NCBI GenBank assembly: GCA_000381605.1 | Contig: KB906754.1 | Span: forward strand, 1,199,147-1,263,146 | Source of the DNA: Acidobacteriaceae bacterium KBS 89 | GTDB lineage: Bacteria; Acidobacteriota; Terriglobia; Terriglobales; Acidobacteriaceae | DNA: 64,000 nt | Direction: 5' to 3' | Shown: positions 1-8,960 of the stretch, piece after piece | How the letters are laid out: every line of letters begins with the position of its first letter | Position numbering within the stretch: the stretch's first letter is position 1 | Notes under the pieces: generated by a model | The model's input: the letters and a program-made list of their open reading frames with translations, nothing else | The model's database searches: none | What the model was told of the DNA's origin: nothing | Made by a program: the position numbers and the translations under genes

Positions 1-1
1 C

Positions 2-379
2 ATTTTGAGCATGCGGGACGCGTGGGCTCCGCTGCAGCAGATGACGACGGCGATTACGTTCTTTGGGCACACGCACTTACAGGGTGGGTTCTCGCAGAAA
101 GAGCATGATTGGCATGAGATTAAACCACAGTACAGGACGAAGAATGAGGCGGAGAGCTGGACGATGGCGATTCCGGAGGGGACGCGGCATCTGATCAATC
201 CGGGGGCGGTGGGGCAGCCGCGGGATTGTGATTGGAGGGCGGCGTTTGTGATCTATGACTCGGAGGCGAAAGAGATTATCTATCACCGAGTTCCGTATGA
301 TCTGGCGGGTGCGCAGGGACGGATTTTGATGGCGGGATTGCCGGAACGATTGGCGGCTCGGTTGCGTGAGGGACGTTAA
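2..379 (+). CDS. Metallophosphoesterase, C-terminal part (runs in from the left edge)
   Basis: The reading frame is open from the first bases of the window, so the start lies outside it. The visible 125 residues carry the GHTH motif that supplies metal ligands in calcineurin-like phosphoesterases, and then INPGAVGQPRD, the usual C-terminal signature of the YfcE/MJ0936-like branch. These are small cytosolic metal-dependent phosphodiesterases or phosphatases. The catalytic N-terminal half cannot be seen, so the substrate is unknown. No terminator is evident; a GT-rich dispersed repeat follows the stop. Confidence 0.8.
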   Translation: MLSMRDAWAPLQQMTTAITFFGHTHLQGGFSQKEHDWHEIKPQYRTKNEAESWTMAIPEGTRHLINPGAVGQPRDCDWRAAFVIYDSEAKEIIYHRVPYDLAGAQGRILMAGLPERLAARLREGR

Positions 380-430
380 TTTTTTTGGCGGTGGTTTTTC
401 AGTGGGTTTTTGCAATTTTCGGGTGTTTTT

Positions 431-526
431 TGTGGTTTTTGGGTGGTTAGAACGTGGTGAATTGCTGGTAATTTGTGGTGAATTGTGTGGTGGTTTTGTG
501 GTGCGGAAAACACGCCAACTTTTTGA
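431..526 (+). repeat. GT-rich dispersed repeat, copy A
   Basis: This intergenic stretch is built from short GTGGT-containing units and ends in ACGCCAACTTTT. Reverse-complemented, the region 18776-18885 matches it almost base for base over about 70 positions, including TGTGGTTTTTGG, AGAACGTGGTG and the terminal ACGCCAACTTTT. It is not coding: open frames across it are only translations of the repeat. Similar GTGGTTTT-type sequence extends upstream to about 383. Confidence 0.75.
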
Positions 527-553
527 AATAAATCTGTGGAAAAGATTTCTGGC

Positions 554-1882
554 TTATTTCGTTTTGGCCAGGAGGGGCTTCAGCCGGTCCTTGTTGATCT
601 TCAGCACGATCCCCGCGTTGCGGTCCGCGACCTCGCTGATCCTGTACTCGGAGGCGGTACCGAGGAGTTGGGCGATCTCTGACGGTGTGAGTTTGTAGTC
701 GTGGTCGAGCCAACGGACCATATCGCCTGTGGCGGACCGCATGGCATCGTCGAGCGATCCGTTGAGGCCCATGGTCATGATGTGCGTGGGTGTTTCGATG
801 CGGCGGGCGCGCAGGTGCGTGCCCTGGATCACATCGACGGTGAACTCGACGTCCATCGAGGTCTCGAGGGCGTTGCCGTTGAGTTCCCCGTCTCCCTGCA
901 GGGCGTGTGCGTCGCCGAGGTAGAGCAGAGCGCCGGGGTTGGAGACGGGAAGATAGATCGTGGCGCCTTCGGAGATCTCGTTGAAGTCCATGTTGCCGCC
1001 GTAGCTGCCGGAGTCGCCTGTGCCCGGGGGCGATTGCGCTCCAGGGCTGGTCGCTGTCGCAATGCAACCGAGCATAGGATGCAGAGGAACTGTATAGTGC
1101 GCGAGGCCTTCGCCTGCGCCCTCGGGATACGCTACGCCTTTGGCCGCGTCGAGATGCCAGCGGATCGTCTTGCCGTTGTCCTTGAGCTTGACGGCGACGT
1201 CGTTGTCCGTGGCGCGGTCGACGAGCCCGTCGTCGCTGACGGCGTAGTCGCGGTTGAGTTTGAGATGGACGAGATGGACGACGAGCGTGTCGCCGGGCTG
1301 GGCTCCCTCGATGTAGAAGGGTCCGGTTTCGGGGTTACCGCCCTGGACGCGCTTGACGCCGTTCATGTCGCTGCCGCCTGCGTCTACGGTGGTGGTGTGG
1401 ATGGTGTCGCCGGGCGCGACGGTCAGGACCGGCTTGTTGAACGGCGAGAACTGGCGATAGTAGATTGTCGGGACAAACTCGTGGCGCTGCGGCGTACCGC
1501 GTTTGAGTACGGGTACCGGGGTCGCAGTAAAGCTGTAGGTCAGCGGATGCGTCTTGTCAGAAGGGTGGGTTTCGACTGAAGTACCAGTGATGACTCCGTC
1601 TTTCACGGTTGCGTTGACGTCAGAGGTGACACCGCCATCACCGGTTGCCAGAAGATGGAAACTGGCTCCTTTGACCTGGCCTTCGAACTTGTCTCCGGTA
1701 TAAGTGCCGGAGAGCTTGTCGCCCTCTTGCTTTAACTCCATCGTGAGATAGGTCGGAGACCCGAAGATGTCGGCGGTCATGATCCATTTGCCGGTGATGT
1801 TGGCCTGGGGCTGCTGAGCGAACATGGGGACGGTGAGCGCAAAGAGCGCCAGCGGATAGCAAAGAAGGGTCTTGAAGCGCAT
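554..1882 (-). CDS. Secreted acetamidase/formamidase family protein with an extra N-terminal domain
   Basis: The 442-residue product has a signal peptide (residues 1-22, ending ...MFAQQ). A beta-rich domain of about 100 residues follows (GKWIMTADIFGSPTYLTMEL...). The acetamidase/formamidase domain starts near residue 125 and shows AGG-DMNG, a PGDT repeat and HPMLGCIATA. Such enzymes hydrolyse short-chain amides to the acid and ammonia. Here export points to a periplasmic role, possibly nitrogen scavenging. The start is supported by GGGAG eight bases upstream. The N-terminal domain is not part of the usual cytosolic enzyme; its role is unknown. Substrate is inferred from family only. Confidence 0.85.
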   Translation of the reverse strand: MRFKTLLCYPLALFALTVPMFAQQPQANITGKWIMTADIFGSPTYLTMELKQEGDKLSGTYTGDKFEGQVKGASFHLLATGDGGVTSDVNATVKDGVITGTSVETHPSDKTHPLTYSFTATPVPVLKRGTPQRHEFVPTIYYRQFSPFNKPVLTVAPGDTIHTTTVDAGGSDMNGVKRVQGGNPETGPFYIEGAQPGDTLVVHLVHLKLNRDYAVSDDGLVDRATDNDVAVKLKDNGKTIRWHLDAAKGVAYPEGAGEGLAHYTVPLHPMLGCIATATSPGAQSPPGTGDSGSYGGNMDFNEISEGATIYLPVSNPGALLYLGDAHALQGDGELNGNALETSMDVEFTVDVIQGTHLRARRIETPTHIMTMGLNGSLDDAMRSATGDMVRWLDHDYKLTPSEIAQLLGTASEYRISEVADRNAGIVLKINKDRLKPLLAKTK

Positions 1883-2028
1883 GCGGAATCTCCCGGGAGA
1901 TGGACCTGCGAAGGCGGAGTTTCTTTAATTGCTTTTACGTTAGACGGTTTGGAAAGTTTCGTCCTTCCCGAAAAACCAAGTGGAAGAGCGAGCTGTCCCC
2001 GGACCGGTGCAGGCGACCGGAGTTCAGC

Positions 2029-3081
2029 TTAGTCGCATTTGGTTGTAAAGCAGAGGTTGCGACTGAAGAAGGGCAAAACGTGGTTCTGGAAGCGATCGGC
2101 GACAGCGCTGGTGTGGGTGCCGTGGTAGATCTCGAAGGAATTGGCAAGGCTATATTTGTCGAAGATGTCGTGGAGCTTGCCGGCGTCGACGCGGAGGTTG
2201 TCCTGATCGCCGACGTCCATGGCGATACCGCGGTACTGGCGGAGATTGAAGATGTACTGGTCGACGAAGTCGAGCGGGGCGTTGGCGGTCCAGCGGGCGA
2301 CGACGTCAGGCTGGACAACGCCGTCCTTGACCGGAAGATCCAGGTAGAGCGGAGGTTTTTTGGGATTAGGAGACCAGGCAGCTGCGGAAGCGAGCTGGAC
2401 GCGGAGAGTGAAGGAAAGGTTGGGAGACTCAGAGGGGCTCTTGACGGCTTCGAGGGCTTTGCTGGTTTCGGGGTTGGGTGGGGTGCGGGGGGAGAGACAG
2501 CAGGGGCTCATGATGTAAAGGCTGCCGAAGACATCGGAGTGCCTCATGCCGATGCGAGTGGCACCATATCCTCCCATCGAGTGGCCGACGAGGCCGCGGC
2601 TGAGGCGGTCGGGGAGAGTGCGATAGTGAGCATCGACGTAGGCGACGACGTCGTGGGCGATGAAGCTCTCAAAGTCGCCGGTAGTGACGGAGGTGGAGTA
2701 CATAGAGCCGTTATGGAGAGTTTTGGAGTCGGGGAGGACGACGATCATTTCTTTGGCGCCGAGTGCGAAGGCTCCCTCAACGGTCTGAGGGACGTGAATC
2801 TCGTGGGTCCACTGCTCGGCGCCGATGGAGTAGCCGTGCATGGCGTAGACGACAGGATAGCGGCGTTTCTTGTCTGTGGCGTAGCTGGGAGGCAGGACGA
2901 CGATGACGTCGCGGTCGACGGCGTCGCCCTCGAGATTGCCTTCGAGGGATTTGCCGTGGATCTTGATGTGGTCGACGGCGACGGGTTTGGCGTTGGGGAT
3001 AACTGCGGGAACTTCGGTCTGGACCTGGGCGATGGAGGTAACCGTGAGAACAACTGCAAGTGCGCCGATGAGATGCTTCAT
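2029..3081 (-). CDS. Secreted esterase of the FrmB/esterase D type (alpha/beta hydrolase)
   Basis: The product has 350 residues. The start at 3081 is chosen because it is followed directly by a signal peptide (MKHLIGALAVVLTVTSIAQ) and preceded by GGAGAAACCCGCA; a longer frame reaching 3270 would run into the neighbouring gene. The alpha/beta-hydrolase features are the oxyanion-hole MHGYS near residue 81, nucleophile Ser168 in GHSMGG, and a likely catalytic His323 in YHGTH. Family members cleave acyl esters such as S-formylglutathione or carbohydrate-bound feruloyl and acetyl groups. Export favours the latter but this is inference. Confidence 0.82.
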   Translation of the reverse strand: MKHLIGALAVVLTVTSIAQVQTEVPAVIPNAKPVAVDHIKIHGKSLEGNLEGDAVDRDVIVVLPPSYATDKKRRYPVVYAMHGYSIGAEQWTHEIHVPQTVEGAFALGAKEMIVVLPDSKTLHNGSMYSTSVTTGDFESFIAHDVVAYVDAHYRTLPDRLSRGLVGHSMGGYGATRIGMRHSDVFGSLYIMSPCCLSPRTPPNPETSKALEAVKSPSESPNLSFTLRVQLASAAAWSPNPKKPPLYLDLPVKDGVVQPDVVARWTANAPLDFVDQYIFNLRQYRGIAMDVGDQDNLRVDAGKLHDIFDKYSLANSFEIYHGTHTSAVADRFQNHVLPFFSRNLCFTTKCD

Positions 3082-3182
3082 TGCGGGTTTCTCCGGAGTT
3101 GGATGGACCCACAAATGATACGGATTTCCGGGTGGCGTGTCAGGCGAGAGCGAGTCGACCACGAGTGGCAGCGAACGTAACG

Positions 3183-3887
3183 TCAGGACATCGTCACCAT
3201 GCCCGGCCACGGCAAGATGTGCCACTGCCCGTTGGTGCGCTCCAGTACAACCCAGCGCCAGTTTCCGCATAGGCCTCCGCAGTACATGCCTATCTCGGTC
3301 ATCGCCAAGGTGTGCGAGCGGTTGAAGAAAATTGTTGTGAAGCTGTGCATGCCCGCTGCACCTTTGAACTCATCTGGAGTGGGGGGCGCTTGCATGATGT
3401 TGTTCCGCGGAGGCATATAATCGATGACATGGCTGACGTAACGCTTTCGGCCTTCTTCATCCAACGATCGAACAGGCAATTCGACATGAAGTTTCGATGC
3501 TTCGAGCCGGTATTGGTCATGACAATGCGCGTCGAAATCGGCAAGGACTTCCGCAAACTCCGTCTTTCGTGCCAGCGGCGCTTGAATGGCTTTGTGAGGG
3601 TTCATCATGCCGCCAGTCGCACAAGGGCTGTCGGGCGGCTCGGCCTTTGTTGTGTCTTCCAGCAACCAAAATGAACGCGGCACACTACCCCATTCAATCT
3701 GATTGCCCGGCAGCAACTGCGAATAGATTTCGTACGAATCAACCACGCGGTCCTGTGGCATCGGCACTGACTTCAACTGAGGCGCGGCCGTCGTCTGCTG
3801 TTGGGCAAAGCCTGTCGCAAACGCCACTGTGAACACGGAACCAACGGTCACACGGCTCAGCACACCTGAAGTGCACATAATTCGCAT
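3183..3887 (-). CDS. Secreted protein of unknown function
   Basis: I do not recognise a family. The 234-residue product begins with a hydrophobic leader (GSVFTVAFATGFAQQ), so it is probably exported. It contains several Cys and His residues (CATGG, FDAHCHDQY, MYCGGLCGNWRW) and ends in an aromatic segment (RTNGQWHILPWPG). It lies between the ABC-F gene and the esterase on the same strand, with about 100 bases to the esterase. No clear ribosome-binding site precedes the chosen ATG; another ATG lies three codons in. Confidence 0.6.
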   Translation of the reverse strand: MRIMCTSGVLSRVTVGSVFTVAFATGFAQQQTTAAPQLKSVPMPQDRVVDSYEIYSQLLPGNQIEWGSVPRSFWLLEDTTKAEPPDSPCATGGMMNPHKAIQAPLARKTEFAEVLADFDAHCHDQYRLEASKLHVELPVRSLDEEGRKRYVSHVIDYMPPRNNIMQAPPTPDEFKGAAGMHSFTTIFFNRSHTLAMTEIGMYCGGLCGNWRWVVLERTNGQWHILPWPGMVTMS

Positions 3888-3911
3888 GCCGCGAATGATA
3901 GCAGCAGTGAT

Positions 3912-5936
3912 CTAGGCACGCTGCTCTTCGAGGGTGAGGGAGAGTTCTTCCCATTCGGTGAGGAGAGACTGGCGCTGAGTGCGGAGGTTGTCGAGTTCGG
4001 CAGCGTCTTTTTGGGATTGTTCGGCAGAGGTGAAGGTGCCCAAACGTGCTTCCGTGGCGGCTATGGCTCCTTCGAGGCGGGGGATCTCCAGCTCGGCGTG
4101 GTGGAGGCGGTCTTCGAGTTGTTTCAGCTTGATGGGGTTGAGACGTTTGATTGGGATTTGCGGCTGAACGCTGTTGAGAGTCTGGGCAACGACAGCTTCT
4201 TCGGGGTCCTTCGACTCCGTCCCTTCGACAAGCGCAGGGACTTCGCTCAGGATGACGGAGTTTGAAGAGGGGATGGGCTTGAGAGAAGCGGTGAGCGAGG
4301 CAGTTGTCTTTTCGGGGCCGCCCTGTTTGCGCCAGAGGTAGTCTTCGTAGTTGCCGGGGTAGATGTGGAGGCGGCGGTCTTCGACCTCGAAGACGCGGGT
4401 GGCGAGGCCGTCGATGAAGTAGCGGTCGTGGGAGACGAAGAGGACCGTGCCAGTGAAGTTGCGGATGGCGTCGAGGAGGACGTCTTTGGCGCGGAGGTCG
4501 AGGTGGTTGGTGGGCTCGTCGAGGAGGAGCATGTTGGTGGGGGAGACTAACATCTTGGCCATGGCGTAACGGTTGCGTTCGCCGCCGGAGAGCACGCCGA
4601 GTTTTTTGAAGACGTCGTCGCCGGAGAACATGAAGCAGCCGAGGAGCGAGCGGAGTTCGACGACGGGGACCTTGGGCGAGGCGGCGCTGATGTCGTCGAG
4701 CATGCCGGCGGCGGGGTCGAGGACTTTGTACTGGTCTTGCGCGAAGAAGTCGACGAGGGCGTTGTGGCCTAGCTTGATCTGGCCGCTGGTGGGCTCTTCC
4801 TGTTGGCTTAGCAGGCGGATGAGGGTGGATTTGCCTGCGCCGTTGGCGCCGACGAGGGCGATGCGGTCGCCGCGCTCGATGGTGAAGTTGAGGTTGTCGA
4901 GGATGAGTTTTTCGCCGCCGTCGGGTGTGGGGTAGACCTTGGTGAGGTTGGAGACTTCGATGACGGTGCGGCCTGAGGCGGGCGGCTGCGGGATGGAGAA
5001 GTGGATGGTGGCTTCTTCTTCGGGGACCTCGATGCGCTCGATCTTTTCGAGTTCTTTGATGCGGGACTGGACTTGTTTCGCCTTGGTCGCTTGATAGCGG
5101 AAGCGGTTGATGAAGGCTTCGAGGGCTTCGATGCGATCGCGTTGATTTTTGTAGGCGTTCATCAGCTGCGTGCGGCGTTCTTCTTTTTGCACGACGTACT
5201 TTTCGTAGTTGCCGTGGTAGACGTGCATGCGCTTGTTCCAGAGCTCGATGGTCTTGTTAACGGTGACGTCGAGGAAGTAGCGGTCGTGCGAGATGAGGAT
5301 GTAGGCGTTGGGATAGTCGTGGAGGTAGTTTTCCAGCCAGTTGCGGGATTCGAGGTCGAGGTGGTTGGTGGGCTCGTCCAGGAGTAAGAGGCTGGGTTTT
5401 TGTAAGAGCAGTTTCGCCAGCGCTATGCGCATCTGCCAGCCGCCGGAGAACTCTTCGGTCTTGCGCTCCCAGTCTTCCTTGGAGAAGCCGAGGCCGCCGA
5501 GGACGGCGCCGACCTGTGAGTCGAGGTTGTAGATGTCGTGGACGTGGAGCTGGTCGGCGATGTCGGAGTAGCGCTCGGCGGCTGCGGCATACTCGCGTGA
5601 CTTGGGGTCGGCTTCGGAGAGGGTGTGGGTGAGCGCGATGGACTCGGCTTCGAGCTCGTGGAGGTGGTCGAAGACGGAGAGGCATTCGGCGAAGACGGTT
5701 TTGCCGCGGAGGGCGAGGCCGTCCTGCGGGAGGTAGCCGAGTGTCATGCCTTTGACGCGGGTTAGTTGGCCGTAGTCGAGGGTTTCGATGCCGGCGAGGA
5801 TTTTGAGGAGCGTGGATTTGCCGGTGCCGTTGCCGCCGACGAGACCAGTGCGCTCGTCTGGCGTGATGAGCCAGTTGGCGTCTTCAAAGAGGAGTTTTTG
5901 GCCGAAGCGTTTGCCGGCTGAGGAGAGTTGGAGCAT
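3912..5936 (-). CDS. ABC-F family ATPase (ribosome-associated, Uup/YheS type)
   Basis: The protein has 674 residues and two ABC domains in one chain with no membrane segments. Walker A motifs are GGNGTGKST (residues 34-42) and GANGAGKST; the signatures are FSGGWQMRIALAKLL and LSGGERNRYAMAKML; both Walker B motifs read LLLDEPTNHLD. A charged linker between the domains is typical of ABC-F factors, which act on the ribosome. A C-terminal coiled coil follows. Residues about 560-578 (SVILSEVPALVEGTESKDPE) are encoded by what looks like a dispersed intergenic repeat inserted in frame at 4203-4257. Coding is C-ending here, unlike the amidase gene next door on the same strand. Confidence 0.92.
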   Translation of the reverse strand: MLQLSSAGKRFGQKLLFEDANWLITPDERTGLVGGNGTGKSTLLKILAGIETLDYGQLTRVKGMTLGYLPQDGLALRGKTVFAECLSVFDHLHELEAESIALTHTLSEADPKSREYAAAAERYSDIADQLHVHDIYNLDSQVGAVLGGLGFSKEDWERKTEEFSGGWQMRIALAKLLLQKPSLLLLDEPTNHLDLESRNWLENYLHDYPNAYILISHDRYFLDVTVNKTIELWNKRMHVYHGNYEKYVVQKEERRTQLMNAYKNQRDRIEALEAFINRFRYQATKAKQVQSRIKELEKIERIEVPEEEATIHFSIPQPPASGRTVIEVSNLTKVYPTPDGGEKLILDNLNFTIERGDRIALVGANGAGKSTLIRLLSQQEEPTSGQIKLGHNALVDFFAQDQYKVLDPAAGMLDDISAASPKVPVVELRSLLGCFMFSGDDVFKKLGVLSGGERNRYAMAKMLVSPTNMLLLDEPTNHLDLRAKDVLLDAIRNFTGTVLFVSHDRYFIDGLATRVFEVEDRRLHIYPGNYEDYLWRKQGGPEKTTASLTASLKPIPSSNSVILSEVPALVEGTESKDPEEAVVAQTLNSVQPQIPIKRLNPIKLKQLEDRLHHAELEIPRLEGAIAATEARLGTFTSAEQSQKDAAELDNLRTQRQSLLTEWEELSLTLEEQRA
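4203..4257 (-). repeat. Short dispersed-repeat-like element inside the ABC-F gene
   Basis: Read on the minus strand the segment begins GTCATCCTGAGCGAAG and ends GGAGTCGAAGGACCCC. That phrase is familiar from short intergenic repeats of many bacteria with acidobacterial or related genomes. It contains a small inverted repeat GTCCC/GGGAC. It keeps the reading frame open and falls in the linker between the second ATPase domain and the C-terminal coiled coil. Identity as a repeat rests on recognition of the phrase, not on a genome count. Confidence 0.5.
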
Positions 5937-6139
5937 TCCTCTTCTATTTTCTCATTAGCTGAGCCCTTCTACGGAACACCATAGCTTGAGTGTCTCGATC
6001 ATGAGACTCCAAACGGTGAAGTCTATCGAATAACATCGCAAGTGGCTGCGATTTGCTACCACCCCAGGGTTCAATCCTTCGATGCGCCGTGCCGCGTTGT
6101 GGATACTGCCCGGTACATCTGCTCAACAAATGTGCGAAA

Positions 6140-8434
6140 TCATTCCTTCGTACTGGCTCGCTCTGACGGAGGTCGCGTCCCGCTCAACCCACCGGCATAC
6201 TTCGCCACACCTTTACAGAGACTCTCTGCCACACGCTCCCGATACTCCGGCTCCTGCAGCTGTCTCGCATCCTTTGCATTGGTCACAAACGAGATCTCCG
6301 CCAGAATCGAAGGCATGTTCGCCCCAATCAACACCACAAACGGCGCCTTCTTCACCCCGCGGTCCTTAAGCCCGGCATTCCCCTTCTGCAATCCGCCGTA
6401 AAGGCCCTGCTGCACATCACCGGCAAACTCGCGCGACTCTTCAATCTTGTCCTTCAGCGCGATCTTCTTCACCAGGTCGCTCAACTGATGGATCGACTGA
6501 TCGGACACCGCGTTCTCCCTCGCCGCCGTCTCTAACGCATCCGGCGACGACGTAAAGTTCAGATAGTAGGTCTCCACCCCGCGCGCGCTCCCATCGGGCG
6601 ACGAGTTCGCATGGATCGAAAGAAACAGGTCCGCCTGCGCCTTGTTCGCAATCGCCGTCCGCGTCTCCAGCGGAATAAACGTATCGTCCGACCGCGTATA
6701 AATAATCTCCGCCCCCAGCCTGTCATGCAGCAGCTTGCCCACCCGCAGCGCCACATCCAGCACCACATCCTTCTCTTCGATCCCATCCACGCCAATCGTC
6801 CCCGAATCATGTCCGCCATGCCCCGCGTCGATCACGATCCGCCCAATCTTCAATCCCAACGCCCGCACCAGCGAAGTCTCCCCATCCGCCGTCGGCACCG
6901 CCGCCCGAGCCGGTAGAGCGTTAGGATCCGTCACAAACCGCCCTTTCTTCGTCTTCCTCACCGCACTTGGTGCCGTCACACTCGCAACGTTCGCCGTCGA
7001 ACCCGTACTCTCCGCACCCGCATCCTTCACCACCGCCGAGATCGGCTGCGACGTCGGTTGACTCGTCGCCTCCACCCTTCCCGGCTGCGCGCTCAGCGCC
7101 GCCACATCAAACGAGCTCCCCGCCTTCACCGCCGTTGTATTCGGAACCGTAGGTGTCGCAGTCGCCGCCCGCTGCATGGGCACCGCAACCATCGGCGCAC
7201 CCGGCTCCGCCTTACTCCCACCATGAATATCAATAATCAGGCGATAGGGATTCGGCAGCAGAAACGCCGAGTACTCCGTCACATCATTAACATCCAAAAC
7301 CACCCGCGTCATGTCGTTCGAAAACTGTGCCGCACGGATCTTCTTCAAAAATCCATCATCCGTCACGGCAAAGCTCTTCCCCACCAGTTCCTGCGCCAGC
7401 CGCGTCCCATGCAAATCGAAGTAGATGCGATCCGGATTCGGCACCCGCGCCGCCTCATACGTCACATCGTCGCCCAGGTCGATCGCCACCCGCGTGTAGT
7501 CCGGCGTCGACCAGTGCCGGATCCCCGTCACCTGTGCCATCTGCCCGCGCCGCTTCGCCGCCGTCTTCGCCACATGCATCGGCGTCATGCTCTGCCCGTC
7601 CACCACATCCGGCGTCGGAGCACCCGAAGCATCCGCCTCCGCATCCACAGGAACCGAAGCCCCGCGCCGCGCGGAATCAGCACCATTGCCGCTCGCAACC
7701 ACAGGCGCAGCCTTCACCCGGGTGTCCCCGGTCGTCGCCATCGGTGCAAACGAGCTAGCCCCACCATCTAGCGCAACAGACGAACCCACCCTACCGGCAG
7801 CAACGCTCTTCGCCACATCCTGCAATCTGGCACCGCCAGAACTCTGTGTCCCCGCCCCCACAGCCGTTCTCCCAACCGCATCACTCTTTTCCAGCGAAGC
7901 GATCCCTGCCTTCGCCTCCTCCGCCTGTGCGCTCCGCGGATACTGCTTCACCAGCAGCGAATATCTCTCCCGCGCGGAATCCGCATCATGAAGATCGTTC
8001 TGATAGATCTGCGCCTGCGCCAGCAACGCTCCCACCCGCAGCGAACTCCCCGGATACTGCGTTCGCAAAAATTCATACTGCCCCACCGCCGCCTTCAGCG
8101 ACCTCGCATCATGCAACCCGCGCCCCTGCTGAGCCAGCAGCTCCGCCACCGCGTTCACGCTATCCGGCGCGTGCACATCCCCCGGAGCCTCGTGATAAAC
8201 CGCCCGAAACCCATCCATCGCCCGCACATAATCCGCCCGCGTCCGCGCCCCCTCCGGAATCGCCTCCAGCGTCTCCAGCCCCCGCTCCGCCTGCTCCCAC
8301 GGAGTCAACTCCACCTTGTGTTGCGTTGCCGTCTTCGCCGCCAGTACCGCGCAACCCGGCAACATTGCCCAGCACAGCATCGCCGCGCAACCCCCGCTCC
8401 AACACAAATTACGAAATTTTCTGCTCAGGCCCAT
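6140..8434 (-). CDS. N-acetylmuramoyl-L-alanine amidase with TPR-like and AMIN domains
   Basis: The product has 764 residues when started at 8434. That start gives an export signal with a lipobox-like end (LPGCAVLAA); an upstream in-frame ATG at 8617 would only add an unlikely basic extension into the divergent promoter. In order: helical tetratricopeptide-like repeats (about 40-170), an Ala/Ser-rich linker, an AMIN domain (RHWSTPDYTRVAIDLGDDV...), another linker, and an Amidase_3 domain with IDAGHGGHDSG, the FLSIHAN zinc-ligand motif and ILAEISFVTN. It cleaves the amide bond between MurNAc and the stem peptide, in the periplasm at division or during wall turnover. A TPR fused to an AmiC-like enzyme is longer than the usual 400-450 residues. 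Confidence 0.88.
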   Translation of the reverse strand: MGLSRKFRNLCWSGGCAAMLCWAMLPGCAVLAAKTATQHKVELTPWEQAERGLETLEAIPEGARTRADYVRAMDGFRAVYHEAPGDVHAPDSVNAVAELLAQQGRGLHDARSLKAAVGQYEFLRTQYPGSSLRVGALLAQAQIYQNDLHDADSARERYSLLVKQYPRSAQAEEAKAGIASLEKSDAVGRTAVGAGTQSSGGARLQDVAKSVAAGRVGSSVALDGGASSFAPMATTGDTRVKAAPVVASGNGADSARRGASVPVDAEADASGAPTPDVVDGQSMTPMHVAKTAAKRRGQMAQVTGIRHWSTPDYTRVAIDLGDDVTYEAARVPNPDRIYFDLHGTRLAQELVGKSFAVTDDGFLKKIRAAQFSNDMTRVVLDVNDVTEYSAFLLPNPYRLIIDIHGGSKAEPGAPMVAVPMQRAATATPTVPNTTAVKAGSSFDVAALSAQPGRVEATSQPTSQPISAVVKDAGAESTGSTANVASVTAPSAVRKTKKGRFVTDPNALPARAAVPTADGETSLVRALGLKIGRIVIDAGHGGHDSGTIGVDGIEEKDVVLDVALRVGKLLHDRLGAEIIYTRSDDTFIPLETRTAIANKAQADLFLSIHANSSPDGSARGVETYYLNFTSSPDALETAARENAVSDQSIHQLSDLVKKIALKDKIEESREFAGDVQQGLYGGLQKGNAGLKDRGVKKAPFVVLIGANMPSILAEISFVTNAKDARQLQEPEYRERVAESLCKGVAKYAGGLSGTRPPSERASTKE

Positions 8435-8642
8435 TTGTCTTCTCAAAACACCGACAGACCTCCCAAGTTTAAGAGACCCCGCACCCCAACCGCTTGCTAA
8501 AAGGACACTCGGTACACCCCCCGATACCCCCGTACCTACTAGCCATTGTGTCTTCACCCGATCAATGCCCAATTCCCTTCTCAAACGTCGATTTGACATG
8601 CAGTCAAATGGCTGCATAATATCCGGTCAGTACCAATGCCAT

Positions 8643-8960
8643 ATGGACAAAGTCTTCAAAGCACTCGCCGACCCAACCCGAAGAAAGCTCCTCGACAGCC
8701 TGCACGGCAACAATGGCCAGACGCTCAATCAACTCTGCGAGCAGGTCGATATCAAGCGGCAGTCCGTCACCAAACACCTCGGCCTGCTGGAAGACGCGAA
8801 CCTCATCACCACCCAATGGCGCGGGCGCGCGAAGCTCCACTACCTCAACCCCGTTCCTATCTACGCAATTCACGAGCGCTGGATAAGAAAGTTCGAAACG
8901 AATCGACTCCGGGCGCTCAGCGAACTCAAACGCAAACTAGAGGACCCGAAAAATGAGTAA
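8643..8960 (+). CDS. ArsR/SmtB-family transcriptional regulator
   Basis: The 105-residue protein starts MDKVFKALADPTRRKLLD, the classic opening of ArsR-type winged-helix repressors. It continues with LNQLCEQVDIKRQSVTKHLGLLEDANLITTQWRGR (recognition helix and wing). No metal-binding CxC is visible, so it belongs to the branch usually paired with AHSA1/SRPBCC proteins. Its stop overlaps the ATG of exactly such a gene (ATGAGTAA), which is broken here. The gene is divergent from the amidase. Confidence 0.85.
   Translation: MDKVFKALADPTRRKLLDSLHGNNGQTLNQLCEQVDIKRQSVTKHLGLLEDANLITTQWRGRAKLHYLNPVPIYAIHERWIRKFETNRLRALSELKRKLEDPKNE

Noticed and set aside
366-698. A 110-codon plus-strand frame after the metallophosphoesterase
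   Set aside because: It crosses repeat copy A and runs into the antisense of the acetamidase gene; no ribosome-binding site and Phe/Gly/Val-biased composition.
3082-3270. Longer start for the esterase at 3270
   Set aside because: It would overlap the end of the upstream gene and place the signal peptide in the middle of the protein.
6067-6077. GGGTTCAATCC, similar to a tRNA T-loop
   Set aside because: No five-pair T-stem, no anticodon arm and no acceptor stem can be formed from the flanks.
8435-8617. Longer start for the amidase at 8617
   Set aside because: The extension has no signal-like features and covers the divergent promoter; the export signal begins at 8434.
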